Assembly: GCF_036320965.1 (NCBI RefSeq) | Contig: NC_092236.1 | Location: forward strand, 15,654,518-15,718,517 | DNA: 64,000 bases | Direction: 5' to 3' | Source of the DNA: Panulirus ornatus | Taxonomy: Eukaryota; Arthropoda; Malacostraca; Decapoda; Palinuridae | Translations under genes and position numbers: made by a program | Shown: piece by piece, positions 13,651 through 26,531 of the stretch | Layout: each line of letters begins with the position of its first letter | How positions within the stretch are numbered: the first letter of the stretch is position 1 | Notes under the pieces: generated by a model | Told to the model about the DNA's origin: nothing | Database searches by the model: none | What the model saw: only the letters and a program-made list of their open reading frames with translations

Positions 13651-14057
13651 CTTCATTGCCCCTCACATACACGTAACAATATGACCAGCCGTGTGTGACG
13701 AAGGGGCAGGGGCAGAAGGGCAGCAGCAGCAGCAGCAGTGGTCAGCGGACCGTCAAGAGGAACACACCGGTAACTTCTTGCCACCTACTCTGCATGCACC
13801 TCTCGACCCATTTGCCCAAATAACCCCCTAGACAAGATCCTGATGCAGTAGGGGATCTACCGGGCTATGGTATCATCCCTCACTACCCTTAAACTATCCC
13901 CCATGATGAACTAGGATTACTCTTATAGTTACAGGCAGAGAGCGTACTGGGGGCTCTAATGACGTCTGGAGGAGATATTGGTTATAGCCAAGGAGAATAC
14001 TGATCCTGCCTGTTGTCTGCCTCTCGCTGAGAGCGGCGGCAGGAGGGTCGTATCGGC
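13651..14057. repeat. Segmental duplication, copy 1
   Basis: 407 bases nearly identical to 15877-16286. By eye the differences are one fewer CAG in a short CAG run near 13721-13738 and T instead of C in GATATTGG(T/C)TATAGCC. Both copies are preceded by (AC)n and ACACAT. There is no coding content, terminal repeat or tail to suggest a transposon. Confidence 0.93.
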
Positions 14058-15121
14058 CAGACGTTTTGTGGTGACTAAGATGACCTTATATGACACAGGG
14101 AGGGATCCACTCTGATCTGGATACGATCTTAATTGATGGAAACTTCCTTGAGCCAACCTAAGATGATTCTTTCGTGGCCCACTTTGACCTAAGGTGACCT
14201 AAGGTGACTGATATTGACTACTAATAACCTCTAGTAGTATTCTGGGGGGGGGGCCTAAATTGACCTGGTATGACATAGTGTGATCTGTAAGAGCATTATA
14301 TTAATCTCGTATATCACAGAATGTCGAAAACAGGTTTAATTTCTTTAGCATGGGATTTTGTTAAGATAAGCTATGTTGAGGCAGGATGATTATAAGATAA
14401 GCTATGTTAAGGTGGGATGATTAAGATGAAAATTATTGGTAATCTATTGTAAATTACGGATGATTTACACCGATTCACAATGACAATCAAAGAACAAAGG
14501 AAGCTTGCTGTATTTTCTTTCCATTTTTTGCCGGGGATTTACACATTTCTTGTCGTATGCTTACGCATTATGCAGTCAACCACCTTAGCATTCATATTAA
14601 AGGAAAAATGTGTTCCCACACCAGCAATGAAGCACGAAGGAAGTTCAACATGCCATCAAGTTTCATTTGTCATCAGCTCGGGGAAGAAATAACATACGTC
14701 TGCTGGTTAATCTGCGTATCTGGAAATTTAAATGTCATGGACCCCGCATATCCACAAGTTTTTTGGTCAAGTAATTAACATTTCCAGTAATTTGACTGCC
14801 TTTACAAATCCGTTCGTCCTGTAATTTGAGTGTCAGATAATCTGCACGTCAAATCATTTCATTGCCCAATAAATCACTTGTCCTATTCTCAGGAAATGAT
14901 AATTACAGACTCAGCTGGAGTTGTGTTGCAGGCATAACACTGGTGGCCTGACTGCCTACCACTCACTCCCGAGACCGCTGTGGCAATGATGGCAGTCATA
15001 CACGGTAAAATGAGGTCGTCAGAAGACCATGTATTTTGGGACGCGAGTGGGCGGAGGGAAGCTTTTGTTTACCGCGATGTTTACGAGGGAGTTTTGGTGG
15101 CTTCCTCACTTCCGGCCGTTC

Positions 15122-15123
<2 letters not shown>
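14058..15123. other. Unique sequence with short degenerate repeats
   Basis: Includes repeated TGACCTAAGG-like motifs (14180-14280), a ~30-bp imperfect duplication around GATAAGCTATGTT (14363-14424), and loose ~20-bp repeats of AGTAATTTGA type (14700-14880). No gene recognised. Confidence 0.45.

Positions 15124-15187
<64 letters not shown>
15124..15187. repeat. (CT)n microsatellite
   Basis: About 32 units. Confidence 0.97.
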
Positions 15188-15191
<4 letters not shown>

Positions 15192-15650
15192 TTTCTTGAA
15201 AAGTCAATAAAAGACGATGTTAACTGCTTGGGACACGATATTAAGGAGCGATCTCAACATGGTGAGGTTTTTGAAGCCCCCAGAGGCAAGAATAAATCTT
15301 GGTAACCAAATATGACGTTCATGTTCTTGACCTTTAAAATAAAAGCTCCTTTGAGTCTCTTCTTCCTTATTTTCTTCCCATTTTCTTTTCTTTTTCATAG
15401 ATGAAGGCCAGGGTCCACGTTAGAGTCGTATGCTCTCTAACTTTGGAAAGTTCGCGTCACTTTAGGGGAAAAAAAGTGGAATTTCAAGACCAATGAAAAT
15501 ATTTAGCATGTTTAGATAACAGAGACTTGAGAAGAGAGGCGTAAGCTCATCGTTACTGTTCTAGACGACGGAGGGTAATCTTATACAGTCGAATATCCAA
15601 ACACCGTATTTCGATAGTCGATAGGACGACCATACAACACCTTGACGGAT

Positions 15651-15651
15651 G

Positions 15652-15733
<82 letters not shown>

Positions 15734-15814
15734 ATATATAGGAGCAAAGTCAAGTGACATATATACAAGAAGAAGAGACGGGGCAACACTGTCCTCGTAA
15801 TACACAAACAGTTA

Positions 15815-15876
<62 letters not shown>
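15651..15876. repeat. (GT)n and (AC)n arrays with a SINE-A-like spacer
   Basis: (GT)n at 15651-15732 and (AC)n at 15816-15875. The spacer (GACGGGGCAACACTG ... GTTATCACACAC) resembles the SINE-A tail at 10255-10314, in a decayed form. Confidence 0.7.
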
Positions 15877-16286
15877 CTTCATTGCCCCTCACATACACGT
15901 AACAATATGACCAGCCGTGTGTGACGAAGGGGCAGGGGCAGAAGGGCAGCAGCAGCAGCAGCAGCAGTGGTCAGCGGACCGTCAAGAGGAACACACCGGT
16001 AACTTCTTGCCACCTACTCTGCATGCACCTCTCGACCCATTTGCCCAAATAACCCCCTAGACAAGATCCTGATGCAGTAGGGGATCTACCGGGCTATGGT
16101 ATCATCCCTCACTACCCTTAAACTATCCCCCATGATGAACTAGGATTACTCTTATAGTTACAGGCAGAGAGCGTACTGGGGGCTCTAATGACGTCTGGAG
16201 GAGATATTGGCTATAGCCAAGGAGAATACTGATCCTGCCTGTTGTCTGCCTCTCGCTGAGAGCGGCGGCAGGAGGGTCGTATCGGC
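15877..16286. repeat. Segmental duplication, copy 2
   Basis: 410 bases matching 13651-14057, with one extra CAG and one substitution. The match ends abruptly after GTATCGGC. Confidence 0.93.
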
Positions 16287-16397
16287 TCTCCGATATGTCG
16301 ACTTTGCTTATTGGCAGGAGCTAGAATGACGTTTTGAACGATTCACTGTGATCTGAAGATTAACATGGGTGATGGGAAGCAGATAGGGTAGAAATGG

Positions 16398-16426
16398 GGG
16401 CGCGCGCGCGCACACACACACACACA
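16398..16426. repeat. Alternating (GC)n-(AC)n tract
   Basis: GCGCGCGCGCGC passes directly into (AC)n. This is an alternating purine-pyrimidine sequence of the kind that favours Z-DNA. Confidence 0.8.
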
Positions 16427-16439
16427 TCTAACAGTTCGA

Positions 16440-17625
16440 GGTAGAGCGTCTGAACTCACATCTCTATAGGAACCTCCAGTCCCTCGCATCTCATTCTGAC
16501 TTCATGGCTGCCCAATATCATTGCCCGACTGTTCTTCACAGAGCCAAGCATGATTTCATAAGTATAAAGTCCACTGATCTGACCCGTTCTTCAACTGACG
16601 AATCTGTCTTCTTAAACAAAAGTAAATCCACGCACTTCTGTAGTTCAACCTTGTATCCATTTGTATCGACCTGATCAATCTATATCCAACTCTCCAGTCG
16701 ATAAAGTCAGTGTCTTTTGGCGTTTTGTTTTCCTCTAACTCTTACTTTGAATGATTCTACTTCTAAAGCCGTCCCCTCTTCCAAATGAGCTTTTACACCT
16801 CTCCCAGTCATTCATCTCATAAGGTCATCTGTGGTCTCTTCCAGCTGGTAGTGGCCGAGGCGTATGTACTGGATGCCGTACCTCCCTCTGTCCCAAAAGA
16901 TATATGCTACCTAACTGCCTCTGATCCTTGGTTGCCTCTTTCTTCTCTGTTCAAAAACCCAAACATCTCCATCTTCCTGGAAGGGCATGATGCCTCTGGC
17001 TCAGTCCATCATCCCTAAGAAACGAGAACGCTCTAACCTCTCTAATTATCACCTCCTCGCTCTTCCCTCTGCCATCATCAGAGTTTTCGAAGCTCTCTTC
17101 ATCTCTCACTTAGAACCTAATTCTCTTCGGTGAGATCATCAGAGCGGCCATTCCGGTGTAAAGTCTAATGGTGATCTCACCCATGGGATTCCCCTTTCGT
17201 CCTCTTCTTTAAAGAACATTGGTGAATATTTTGTCATGGACCTGGACACCTCTCCAGCATCTGACAGTGTGGAACAAATTTTTGGTAATCAAACTTCCCT
17301 CTTTTAGCTTCTCTATTTCTATCTTTTCTCTGATGCATGATCATCCGTCCGGCCTTCATACATATCTAACAGCACAGAATAGGGAAGTAGTAAACCAGTT
17401 AAATTCAACAAGGCCTAAATACAAAGTCTAACCAATATCCCTTTCTAAATCTCATTCGTTTTCCACTATTCACGTTTCAGAATACAGTAATGCAACCATG
17501 CACTAACCTAAATATACTGGACATTAAAAGACACTCCAATCCATGGAATTCGCCTTTATCCTCTGTCTTTCCTCTTCCCATAACGTTTTTGTCTTTAACC
17601 GTCGATCCTACAGACATTTGAAGAG
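16440..17625 (+). pseudogene. Decayed jockey-like LINE reverse transcriptase with internal deletion
   Basis: Assembled across shifting frames, the stretch shows the landmarks of an arthropod jockey-type ORF2 in order. They are NLQSLASHSDF; AYVLDAVPPSVPKDICYL; SSWK (with frame shifts) then PKKRERSNLSNYHLLALPSA and IIRVFEAL; DLTHG...SSSLKNIGEYFVMDLD; PLFTFQNTVMQPCTNLNIL; and finally NSPLSSVFPLP and NVFVFNRRSYRHLK. The catalytic-core segment and a large C-terminal part are missing between about 17300 and 17540. Several stops and frame changes exclude function. The ordered blocks make the family call fairly secure, though the exact clade is inferred. Confidence 0.75.
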
Positions 17626-18184
17626 CTCAAATCAATCCTCCCATCAGTCATTTCCATTTTACCCATCATCTTACCTTTCATGTGAGACGGATAGGACTGG
17701 GCCCATAAGAGCAAAAAGTTAGATACTTATATATGCATCCAGTGCTACATGCATCCATACATACATAAATGCATATTCATCTCTGTATCCCCTGAAGATG
17801 TGAATTATCACGGAAGCGGTTGGATGGATCTCTGTGTTTCATTTTCCATGTGGCTTCCAGAACATTCCAGCATCCCGTATATTCTTTTCGTGATTCATCT
17901 GTATTTATGACGTATACACACCCAATACCCATTCATGTATACTCAAGTATATACACACACGCCCCATACACATATATGCATATGTTACATTTTCTATTTG
18001 TCAGAAGAGACTTCGAGATGGCGTTATTTTTCTGTATGCGTCGACCGGGTCGACGGTCACGATCGCTCAAGCATACCAAGCAGGACCGACCTATCTGCTG
18101 ATCCTGCCCGGCTCGAGTTATCGTTCTCTCCCTGGATACTAATTACCCAGTCTGCACCTGCAACGCCCTGCTCCTCAACCTACC

Positions 18185-18185
<1 letters not shown>
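17626..18185. other. Unique sequence, nothing recognised
   Basis: Short CATA/ACAC-rich patches near 17740-17990 only. Confidence 0.4.

Positions 18186-18255
<70 letters not shown>
18186..18255. repeat. (CT)n microsatellite
   Basis: About 35 units. Confidence 0.97.
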
Positions 18256-18257
<2 letters not shown>

Positions 18258-19378
18258 TCCCAGGAAATGGTGGAAGCGAAGAAATGGTGATCTTTTTTTG
18301 TTCTTGTTTCCCTTAAGTAATTTGTTGGTCAAGTATCATTATCTCTAGAATCTAAAATTATTTCTTGTGAAAGATTTTGCTCCTTTTTTTTTTTCTGTGT
18401 AAGAAACAAGTCTTTTCCTTTTTCAAAGTAAGATATTTCTTTACATGGTGATGCAGGGGTTGCTGGATCCTGTACATTCCAAGTGTCTGGCCAAAGTGTT
18501 AAGCCGTCAATGCTATGTGGCACAGCCAAACTATTCTGCCTCTACTCTGGCTTCTGGATTTTGCGTTACCTTATATTTTCTTTAGCACCATCTCAAAACA
18601 TCCTGTACACTCGGTTCCCCACGCTCAACCATTTGATCCTACTGCCCGTAGTTCTGTCGTATACTGAACTTATCTAAAGGAGTTCAGGGACAATTTCTAA
18701 GTTGCACAACTCGGCTCGCACTACGACATCAGACAATTATCACTGAACATTCAGAGCCAAAGAAACAATATTTCTTCGTATAATAGAGAAAGTTTTGCTC
18801 TCTCAGTACTTAAAGATTCTCCGTTCGCAGACTAAAAACTCTCCAACAGAACTATACTTGCGTGCCCAGAATACCATCCACCAATAACGTAAATTTCACG
18901 AAGGAGAGAGAGAGAGAGAAAAAAAAAAGACAAAAACTTTGCTAATGAACAATCATCGCCCTTGTCGGGGGTCCCAAACAAGACGACTCATTTACCTGAT
19001 TTGATATTGCCTTTTGCGTGGGATCTGCACACATACAATTACTATGCTATGCGTGCCTCCATCGCCCGTGGTCCTTTGATGCCGCGATAAACATATTAGG
19101 CACCTTAAGTGCATTACTGTTCCCTTTGGCTGGCTCTGGACCGCCCTAGCTAGCCGGACGGGACCATACCCCCCCATCCCATATAGACCACTGTTTACAA
19201 TGTCAGACAAAGGAAGTAAAACCCCCGCCAGGCTAGTAGGAGGAGGCGCGCTTGTTTGCTGGGAGGGTCTGCTATAGTCTATGGGTTTAAGATGTTTGTA
19301 TTGATTTGTACAGTATTGGGTAAATGTCTGTCGAAGTTCAGCTTTAGCAAACGGTGCCGTCGTAAGTTTTGATACATA
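18256..19378. other. Unique sequence, nothing recognised
   Basis: A short AG run at 18905-18930 and two T runs near 18290 and 18385. No gene or mobile element seen. Confidence 0.45.
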
Positions 19379-19507
19379 TATCTCCCTGTGAGTCCACGGG
19401 GAAATGAAACACGATAAGTTCCCACGTGCACTTTCGTGTAATAATCACATCATTATTTACCCATGGACTCTTAGGAATGTACTTGATCACGCGCTCAATT
19501 GTGATCC

Positions 19508-19511
<4 letters not shown>
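19379..19511 (-). mobile_element. SINE-B body fragment, truncated
   Basis: Shares GGGGAAATGAAACACGATAA then GTTCCCACGTGCACTTTCGT and GTAATAATCACATCAT with 51730-51790 and 56175-56240. Orientation is taken from the 56-kb copy, where the tRNA-like head lies on the minus strand. Confidence 0.65.
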
Positions 19512-19586
<75 letters not shown>

Positions 19587-19618
19587 TTTATATATTAGGC
19601 ATATATATACATATTATT

Positions 19619-19690
<72 letters not shown>
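19512..19690. repeat. Two (AT)n microsatellites
   Basis: (AT)n at 19512-19580 and 19622-19690, separated by about 40 bases of AT-rich sequence. Confidence 0.95.
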
Positions 19691-19692
<2 letters not shown>

Positions 19693-20170
19693 TTTGCTAG
19701 TTATCAGATACGAGTCTTGGAATCGTTTATTAATCATAAGTACCAACACCGTCTGCTAGTTACTAGATATTACTTGTAGTGTCGTTTGGAAGCCACACGT
19801 AACGACTTACATTACCACACGGCCTGAGGTACCGCAGTAACAATATATACAGCTTTCATTTTGGTTTCCCCTGGTTTATGGCCCCCAATATTTGAGGACG
19901 AGGTCACCGTGTACTAATATTTCCTACGTATCTCTGATAATGAACTGAAACACTACTTTGGTTATCATTTCTTTTTCTTTCCTCTGGCGAGAGGAATGCA
20001 AGACGAGCGAACGATAGTCCAGTTTCTATCTCCTTTGTGGCAAAGCGTTTCGTCCTATAGCATAATATAACACACCTCCGGTCGGTATCTCACACTATAG
20101 TGCATCATATAATAGCATGATCTTATATGGGACATCATAGTGTTATACATAAAACAGAAAGTATGGTATA
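19691..20170. other. Unique sequence, nothing recognised
   Basis: Unremarkable AT-rich sequence, with one short near-repeat of CGTTTGCTAGTTA / CGTCTGCTAGTTA at 19691 and 19749. Confidence 0.4.
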
Positions 20171-20173
20171 TGG

Positions 20174-20205
20174 AGATAGATAGATAGATAGATAGGTAGA
20201 TAGAT

Positions 20206-20278
<73 letters not shown>
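20174..20278. repeat. Compound (GATA)n-(GA)n microsatellite
   Basis: GATA units to about 20206, then GA units to 20278. Confidence 0.97.
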
Positions 20279-20280
<2 letters not shown>

Positions 20281-20620
20281 TTGTGGTTAGCTTTAAGTGA
20301 AGAAAAGACTCTCTCTCGATAATACAGAGGTCTATACGACGGCAGATAGTAATCTTCCTCTTGTAGTGCTCCCGAGAATAACAAGTGTAGGCTGACCAGG
20401 GCGAAGGGAGGGTGGGAGTGAGGGGCGCTCTGGAAAGAGGCAGGGTGAAGGAAGGGAAGGAGGGAGGTACGGAGGAAGACGAGCTTCAGTCTCCCTTATA
20501 ACACAAACAAGGATGAGATAACCACGGTATCTTCCCATTCACGACCCCATTAGCTTTTGTACATAAAGTTCTGAGTGCCCACAAGTGACTACCTGACCCC
20601 TATCAAACAGTCTTTCCTTT

Positions 20621-20721
<101 letters not shown>

Positions 20722-20853
20722 AGGGGGAAGGAGGTCACAGAAAAAGTTACCCTTGTAAACCCTCTTCCCTTAAAACCAGCTGCCGCTCAGTACACAAAAC
20801 CGTACAACTCTATATTGAACTTCCTCCGGCCTCCCAAACCTGACGCGCAAAAA

Positions 20854-20857
<4 letters not shown>

Positions 20858-20918
<61 letters not shown>
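20858..20918. repeat. (GA)n microsatellite
   Basis: About 30 units. Confidence 0.97.
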
Positions 20919-20921
<3 letters not shown>

Positions 20922-22309
20922 GCACAGCACACATTTTTCTATGGGGTTCCAGTTTCTATTTCTTATTTTTGCCGCACCTCCTCGGATTCTTGAGGCTTCG
21001 TCCACACATCCTATGGCTATGACATACGTTCGGGCAAGCCAAATGCACACAAAGCTTCACTAAGATACTGTATTTACATGATTCCTAAAGGCTGAAATAT
21101 AATCTCAGAAAAGAAATCATAAAATCTGAGAGCATTCTCTTTATGATCACTGGCCCGTTTGTAAATTCATACCCACCGACAAGTGCTCTTCAGTGACGTA
21201 GAATCTCTTCTTACACATGGACTGTACACTTAGGAGAGAGCAGTATCAATATCTGAGAGACGGTTCGTGGCATGGATGACCCCATGAGGTCATCCTCAGC
21301 AGTCCTCTGTGTCCAACGATGATTCAACACGAAGTGAGTGCCGTAATACCACGAGGATTGTGACAATTACTGCTGATGTTTCTGGTGACTTTTGAAAGTA
21401 CCACTGCTGCGTGATGCTTGTGGTGATACAATACATGATCAAAAGGTAGTCTAATGCTCATCACTCACCTTATGAGCTACCTTGTTACTTTGGAGAGGGT
21501 TATCCCCTCAACATGGAAGGAAATCAATTTCTCTTCCCTGGAAAAAGTCACAGCAGACGGGGACGACAAAATATTGCTCGGCTGGTGGAAATGGAATGTT
21601 AGAATGCATTTCTACCGTGCCATCATTCTGCGATGCTTGACGTCTTTGAATCCACTCCGTCTATGGTGACCAATGGGTAGAGCAAATGGTGACAGAATCA
21701 GGTGCCTTCATAGTTGGGTACGACTATCCTCATGACACAATCGTTATTTCAGGACGCGTTTTCAAAACTTGGGAGGGTCTGGTGGGGGATAAATGTCACA
21801 GTGAAAAAAAAAAAATGTTCCTTTATTTATCGTCACAGACTTAGCATTTCTAGCTGGTCCAGTTACTTAGGAGACATTAAATGCAGCACAGCTCTAGATT
21901 TACATACGTTTGTTTAAATGAATAGCATTAAAGATTAGATATATACTTCCTCTACATCACAGATGAACTAGATCAACCTGAGTGAGTTTGATGCATCCTT
22001 AGCTCATCTGTGTGCCGCGTGCGTACTACGGCTCTGAATGAAACAGATCCCATGAGAGATCATCATAAATGAATCTCCCTCATGAGCTATCACTGAACGA
22101 AGCCTGATGATGCATAATCGTAAAAACGACACAATTCATCTTTTTTTTTTTTCTGAAGCAACAGTATACAACATAAGTTGAGAATCACTTTCAAACTGAA
22201 CTAAAAAAAAAGAACAAAATCTATTTGTCTAGCTGATGAAAAGTAGAAAACGAAGCAAACATTACTCTGTGATGAAGAAATGAGACTTTACATTCATCAT
22301 GTTTATAAC
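20919..22309. other. Unique sequence, nothing recognised
   Basis: A 71-codon frame at 21454-21669 has no recognised domain. No tandem structure seen. Confidence 0.45.
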
Positions 22310-22321
22310 CACACACACACA

Positions 22322-22388
<67 letters not shown>

Positions 22389-22400
22389 ACACACACACAC
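22310..22400. repeat. (AC)n microsatellite
   Basis: About 45 units with two single-base interruptions. Confidence 0.97.
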
Positions 22401-22884
22401 GTTAAATGGTGGTCGGTCTTATGATCCGTTGTTGTTCTTGATGTAAGTTAATGACTACCCACAAGGACGGGACTCTTATCTAAATTTGTTTGTGAAAGAT
22501 AATGATGCCACGAGAGTCGTTAAGAAACGACTGCAATGGCATCGACTTTAGGAGAAGTTAAGCTAAACAACGGACAGAAGTGCGTCTGTAATACGTGGTC
22601 GATCACGTCCAGGAGGGGGGCAAGCAACGAATGCAGGGGGGGGGGGCACACTCCGCTATGACCACAGTCGGGCACGAGACGACTTATATGAATCTGTGTG
22701 TACAAGGGACCTGAAGGCGTCGACACAGTACCCATCCTATTACCAAATCAATCCGTTAGGAGGGGGGAGGGGTCTCGTTAACAGAGGCTAATTACCTACT
22801 CGTTAGAATTAACATTTCATCTATATACACCGACGAGTGAAAAGTTTAATGAAGTATTTACAACTTACATCTCATATGAATTGG
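22401..22884. other. Unique sequence with G-runs
   Basis: G runs at 22614-22619, 22636-22647 and 22758-22770. No coding signal. Confidence 0.4.
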
Positions 22885-23200
22885 AATGCGCCTCTCGTGG
22901 TTGGTCGCAACACTTGAAGAAACATAAAGATCAGAGAGAGAAGGTCCAGGGGAGGGCAACAAAGATGGTACTACCTGAACGAGGAAGGAGAGCTAAATTA
23001 TAGGGAGAGGATACAGGCTATAAAGTTGCCCACCCTGAACGAGAGAAGAATATAAGAAGACTTGATTACAACCTTCAAGTCTGTAAATCAATGTGACAAG
23101 GGTGATAGTGAGCAGTTTTATGAAACGTGCAAAGAGAGAACAAACTAGAGGTCACAGCATCGTAAGAGAGGTCATAGAAAAAAAAAAAGAAAAAAAAAAG
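22885..23200 (+). pseudogene. Decayed CR1-like LINE reverse transcriptase C-terminal fragment
   Basis: Across two frames the sequence reads REKVQGRATKMVLPERGRR, then NYRERIQAIKLPTLNERRI and DLITTFKSVN, and finally a TRGHS motif in another frame (near 23144-23165). This is the standard post-catalytic order of CR1/L2-type reverse transcriptases: V-Q-R-R-A-T-K, then Y-x-E-R-L-x-x-L-x-L-P-T-L-x-x-R-R, then D-L-I-x-x-F/Y-K, then R-G-H. At least two in-frame stops and two frame changes are visible. An A-rich run follows at 23178-23209. Confidence 0.72.
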
Positions 23201-23386
23201 AAAAAAAATGAAGCAAGAGACTTGTTTGAGTAGACTTGAAAGAGGCTGTGGTTAGATGAATAAGGTTAGTACTGAAACTGAGAATGTTCAAAGTGTACAG
23301 ATATCTGAGATGTATTATATTGGATAATGTACAAAGAGGGGCCCCACGTGTGCAAAACTCCTTTACTGTGTTATAGAATTAGGTGC

Positions 23387-23521
<135 letters not shown>

Positions 23522-23659
23522 AACACATACATATATACAGAGACACTCAGAGTAGCCTGGCAACTGGCTGGGCCCCGTGTCCCGCTAGTGGCCGTCCGCC
23601 CCAACACTAACACACATGATGGTGACCACAAGAACCACCAGTCGAGGACACCAGCCCCG

Positions 23660-24085
23660 TCACCAGTGTCCTGCTCCTTGTTGCTGCTACTGTTGCTGTT
23701 CCCTTGTGTTCCGATGCTACTGGCTACGGTGCTGTTGTTCCACCTGCTACTGTTGCTGCCTAATTGTGTTGTATGTTGCTGATGCTACTGGCTACGTTGT
23801 GTTCGTTCCTCCTGCAGCTGTTGCTGTTAATGGGGTTGGATGCTCCTGTTGTTTCTGGCTATGGTACTGTTGTTCCTTCCGATTCTGTTGCTGCCTCTTC
23901 TGTTGTATGGACTTGTTGGTACTAGCTGTATTCCTGTTGTTCACTTGCTACTGTTACCGCCTCTTGCTGTTGTATGAGCCTGTTGCTACTGGCTATGGCG
24001 CTTTCAATGGTATCATCCGCTTCTGCTGCCGTTGTTATTGCTGTTGCCTGCAGCTGCAGCTGCTGCATCTGAGCGTGGCCTCCTG
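23660..24085. repeat. Degenerate ~68-bp CTG/TTG-rich tandem repeat
   Basis: About six loose copies of GCTACTGGCTACGGTGCTGT followed by TGTTCC...CTGCTACTGTTGCTGCC. Copies start near 23713, 23782, 23845, 23918 and 23985. The resulting cysteine/leucine-rich frame is a by-product of the repeat. Confidence 0.65.
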
Positions 24086-24692
24086 CCTCCTATCCTTGTG
24101 TAATACTCAACTGCGCGATTTTGTTCTATCAGCTCCGTCCATAACGCCAATCCACAAAGTTCAAATGCCAACGACAATTCGTACTGAATTGGATTTTTTT
24201 TTTCTTTACGTCGAGTACTAGAGACTAGTAAGGAAGATTTAGCTTTTATGTCTTAAGCTGAAAACATATAAAGGTTATATGAACTTGTTTTGTTGATTGG
24301 TAGACGTATTTGGCAGTCTAACCCGATGCTTCCATTGACTGTGGGATTATTTTTAGGCGTCATTTCTTTTACTGATCTGGTTTTTGTTAAGTGATATGCA
24401 GACAGAAACACAAAATACACATACACTCATATTATCATTATCATCATTAGTATTATCATTAAAATTTTCACCTTTGTTCATATGATAATTATCACTGATG
24501 TCATTTATCATCATTTCGAAACTTGAGGGACATTTGGTGGTAGGACTCCTGCAGGTTCAAGACTGCATGGCGAGGACGTCCTCAACTACGATCTACTCTT
24601 TTCCGTCCGCTGACGATGATTCAGCCTCGTTGAAGGTGACTCCTTTCTCGCGCTGTGACCGTTCGCAAACGCAGACCTCTACCACCCAATGC

Positions 24693-24699
<7 letters not shown>
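24086..24699. other. Unique sequence, nothing recognised
   Basis: Contains an imperfect ATC/ATT trinucleotide patch at 24429-24475. Confidence 0.4.

Positions 24700-24759
<60 letters not shown>
24700..24759. repeat. (AT)n microsatellite
   Basis: About 30 units. Confidence 0.97.
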
Positions 24760-24760
<1 letters not shown>

Positions 24761-26530
24761 CAGATATATATACACTCACATATACTGTACACAGAATAGC
24801 ACACGAAGAATTAGACAAACACGGGTAGAAACCAACTTAAAATATATTTCACAATCAAACCGAAAGAACACAGCATACAACTTCAGACCAGATTGTAAGA
24901 CAACGTTACAGATCAGCAACAGAGCACAGGTCGAGACGCGTTACAGGACGAACCCATACACGGTGTAGACCTGGAGGATGAAAAGAACATTGAGGAAACA
25001 ACACTGATAACGGACACAGCACAGCCTCGGGTTTGAGAGGTAAGCATGTCAGATATAATGACACATGAGAGGAGCTGAGAGGGATTGATCTTACCCGGTC
25101 GTCGTGTTATCTTCCGCAGAGAGAGAGAGACACACACACACAACGCACAGGTCAATATCACAGACTTCTAAATTGCGTGTAAGTTGGTCGTTTCTCGGAC
25201 TTACCAGCGCTTTAATGAGATTGACTTTCCAAGCTTCGACGCGGGCGACCCCCCTAATGAGTTCCTGACCTTCTTCAACCCGGCAAAGGAACTCCCACAC
25301 CATGAAGCAAAGGGATTGATGACATCCAGTACCTTATGATACTCACGTCATAGAACCATTGATAAAGACTCGCCAATCACATAGGTCAGATGTAAGAGAA
25401 TGAACCTGAAAATTCCCTCACTATAGAAGGGTAATAGATAGTGCGAGGTACAGTTTCTGATGTCAGTATGACCATCAGATGCAGGAATTCAATCCCTTAA
25501 TTTACCAGAAATATATCCAAGTAATATGGTTGTTAGATTTGTGAAAATAGACTTAGGGTACTTACGAAACAATGACCTGTAACTTACACATCAAATTCAG
25601 ATCTTTAAGAAGGCTAAAAACACGTTTCATTAATGTATCCTTTAATGAGATCCTTAGATTTGGAGACAATGTCAACGAAGCATTTGCGTCTATGCCTAAT
25701 TGTGTAATCGGTAAGCATAACTCTTGTGTCATTACATACGATTCGAAGGTCCTTTACAGGATTCGGAAAAAGCTAAAAACAAATGTTGAACTTACAGTAG
25801 ACTCAATGTGACCAATATTATATTCAAGGACTATTCGACTGATAAAGGTTGACCTTATATGAAATACTAACATTATTATTGTGGCTCTCAGCGAGGGACA
25901 AGACAAGCTATACATGGTTGGTAGCATTGCAAGTTGATGTGTCCTCTACCCTTTTTCGACAAAGATATCAAAGACTTGCCTTTTGGCACCATTCACTGGT
26001 GTAGGCCTCAATAAAGCAGCACTATATCCAAAGACATGGAAGCAAATGTTAACAAATATGATCAAACGCCCTGTAGGATCGAAGTCTTTTACAGTGAGTT
26101 GAACTTAGGGCTCTCTAGTATAGCAGTTCCTCTTCAACATCAAAGGATTCGCACTGCTTATACTTCCTGTTGAAATATATTGCAATAAACAGATTCCTTG
26201 CAGTATCAGGTCAAACGTTACTGGGGTACCAAGTGGGCATGAAATACAAAGTTGAGTCCATAGCAAACGAAAAGCAGAGCGAATTGTGAAAGTTCTCTTT
26301 GTGCATCAACTGGATATCAAACGTTTTATTCCTTTCCCGGGAAAGTGTGCAAGTATATATTCCAAGAAACTCTTATAAACGGAGATGTCCTATGCCAGTA
26401 ATAGACAGACAGACAGATAGATAGACAGATAGTTAGATAGACAAAGAATGCCACAGATCAGCAACAAACCAAAGACAGACAGACCAAAGATTCCAAGATA
26501 TTTCTTTTGAACGGGAGCTAAGAATGTGGT
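24760..26530. other. Unique sequence, nothing recognised
   Basis: A 79-codon plus-strand frame (25572-25811) has no recognised domain. A (GACA/GATA)n patch lies at 26403-26445. Confidence 0.4.
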
Positions 26531-26531
26531 G

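Noticed and set aside
18030..18110. GTCGAC/CGATCG-rich segment as a possible conserved site
   Set aside because: No repetition or known motif; probably ordinary unique sequence.
21454..21669. 71-codon frame with a WKEINFSSLEK stretch resembling a reverse transcriptase motif
   Set aside because: Only a few residues agree, and no other reverse transcriptase blocks lie around it.
23616..24221. 201-codon cysteine-rich frame
   Set aside because: Produced by a degenerate TGY/CTG-rich tandem repeat; the cysteines have no domain-like spacing.
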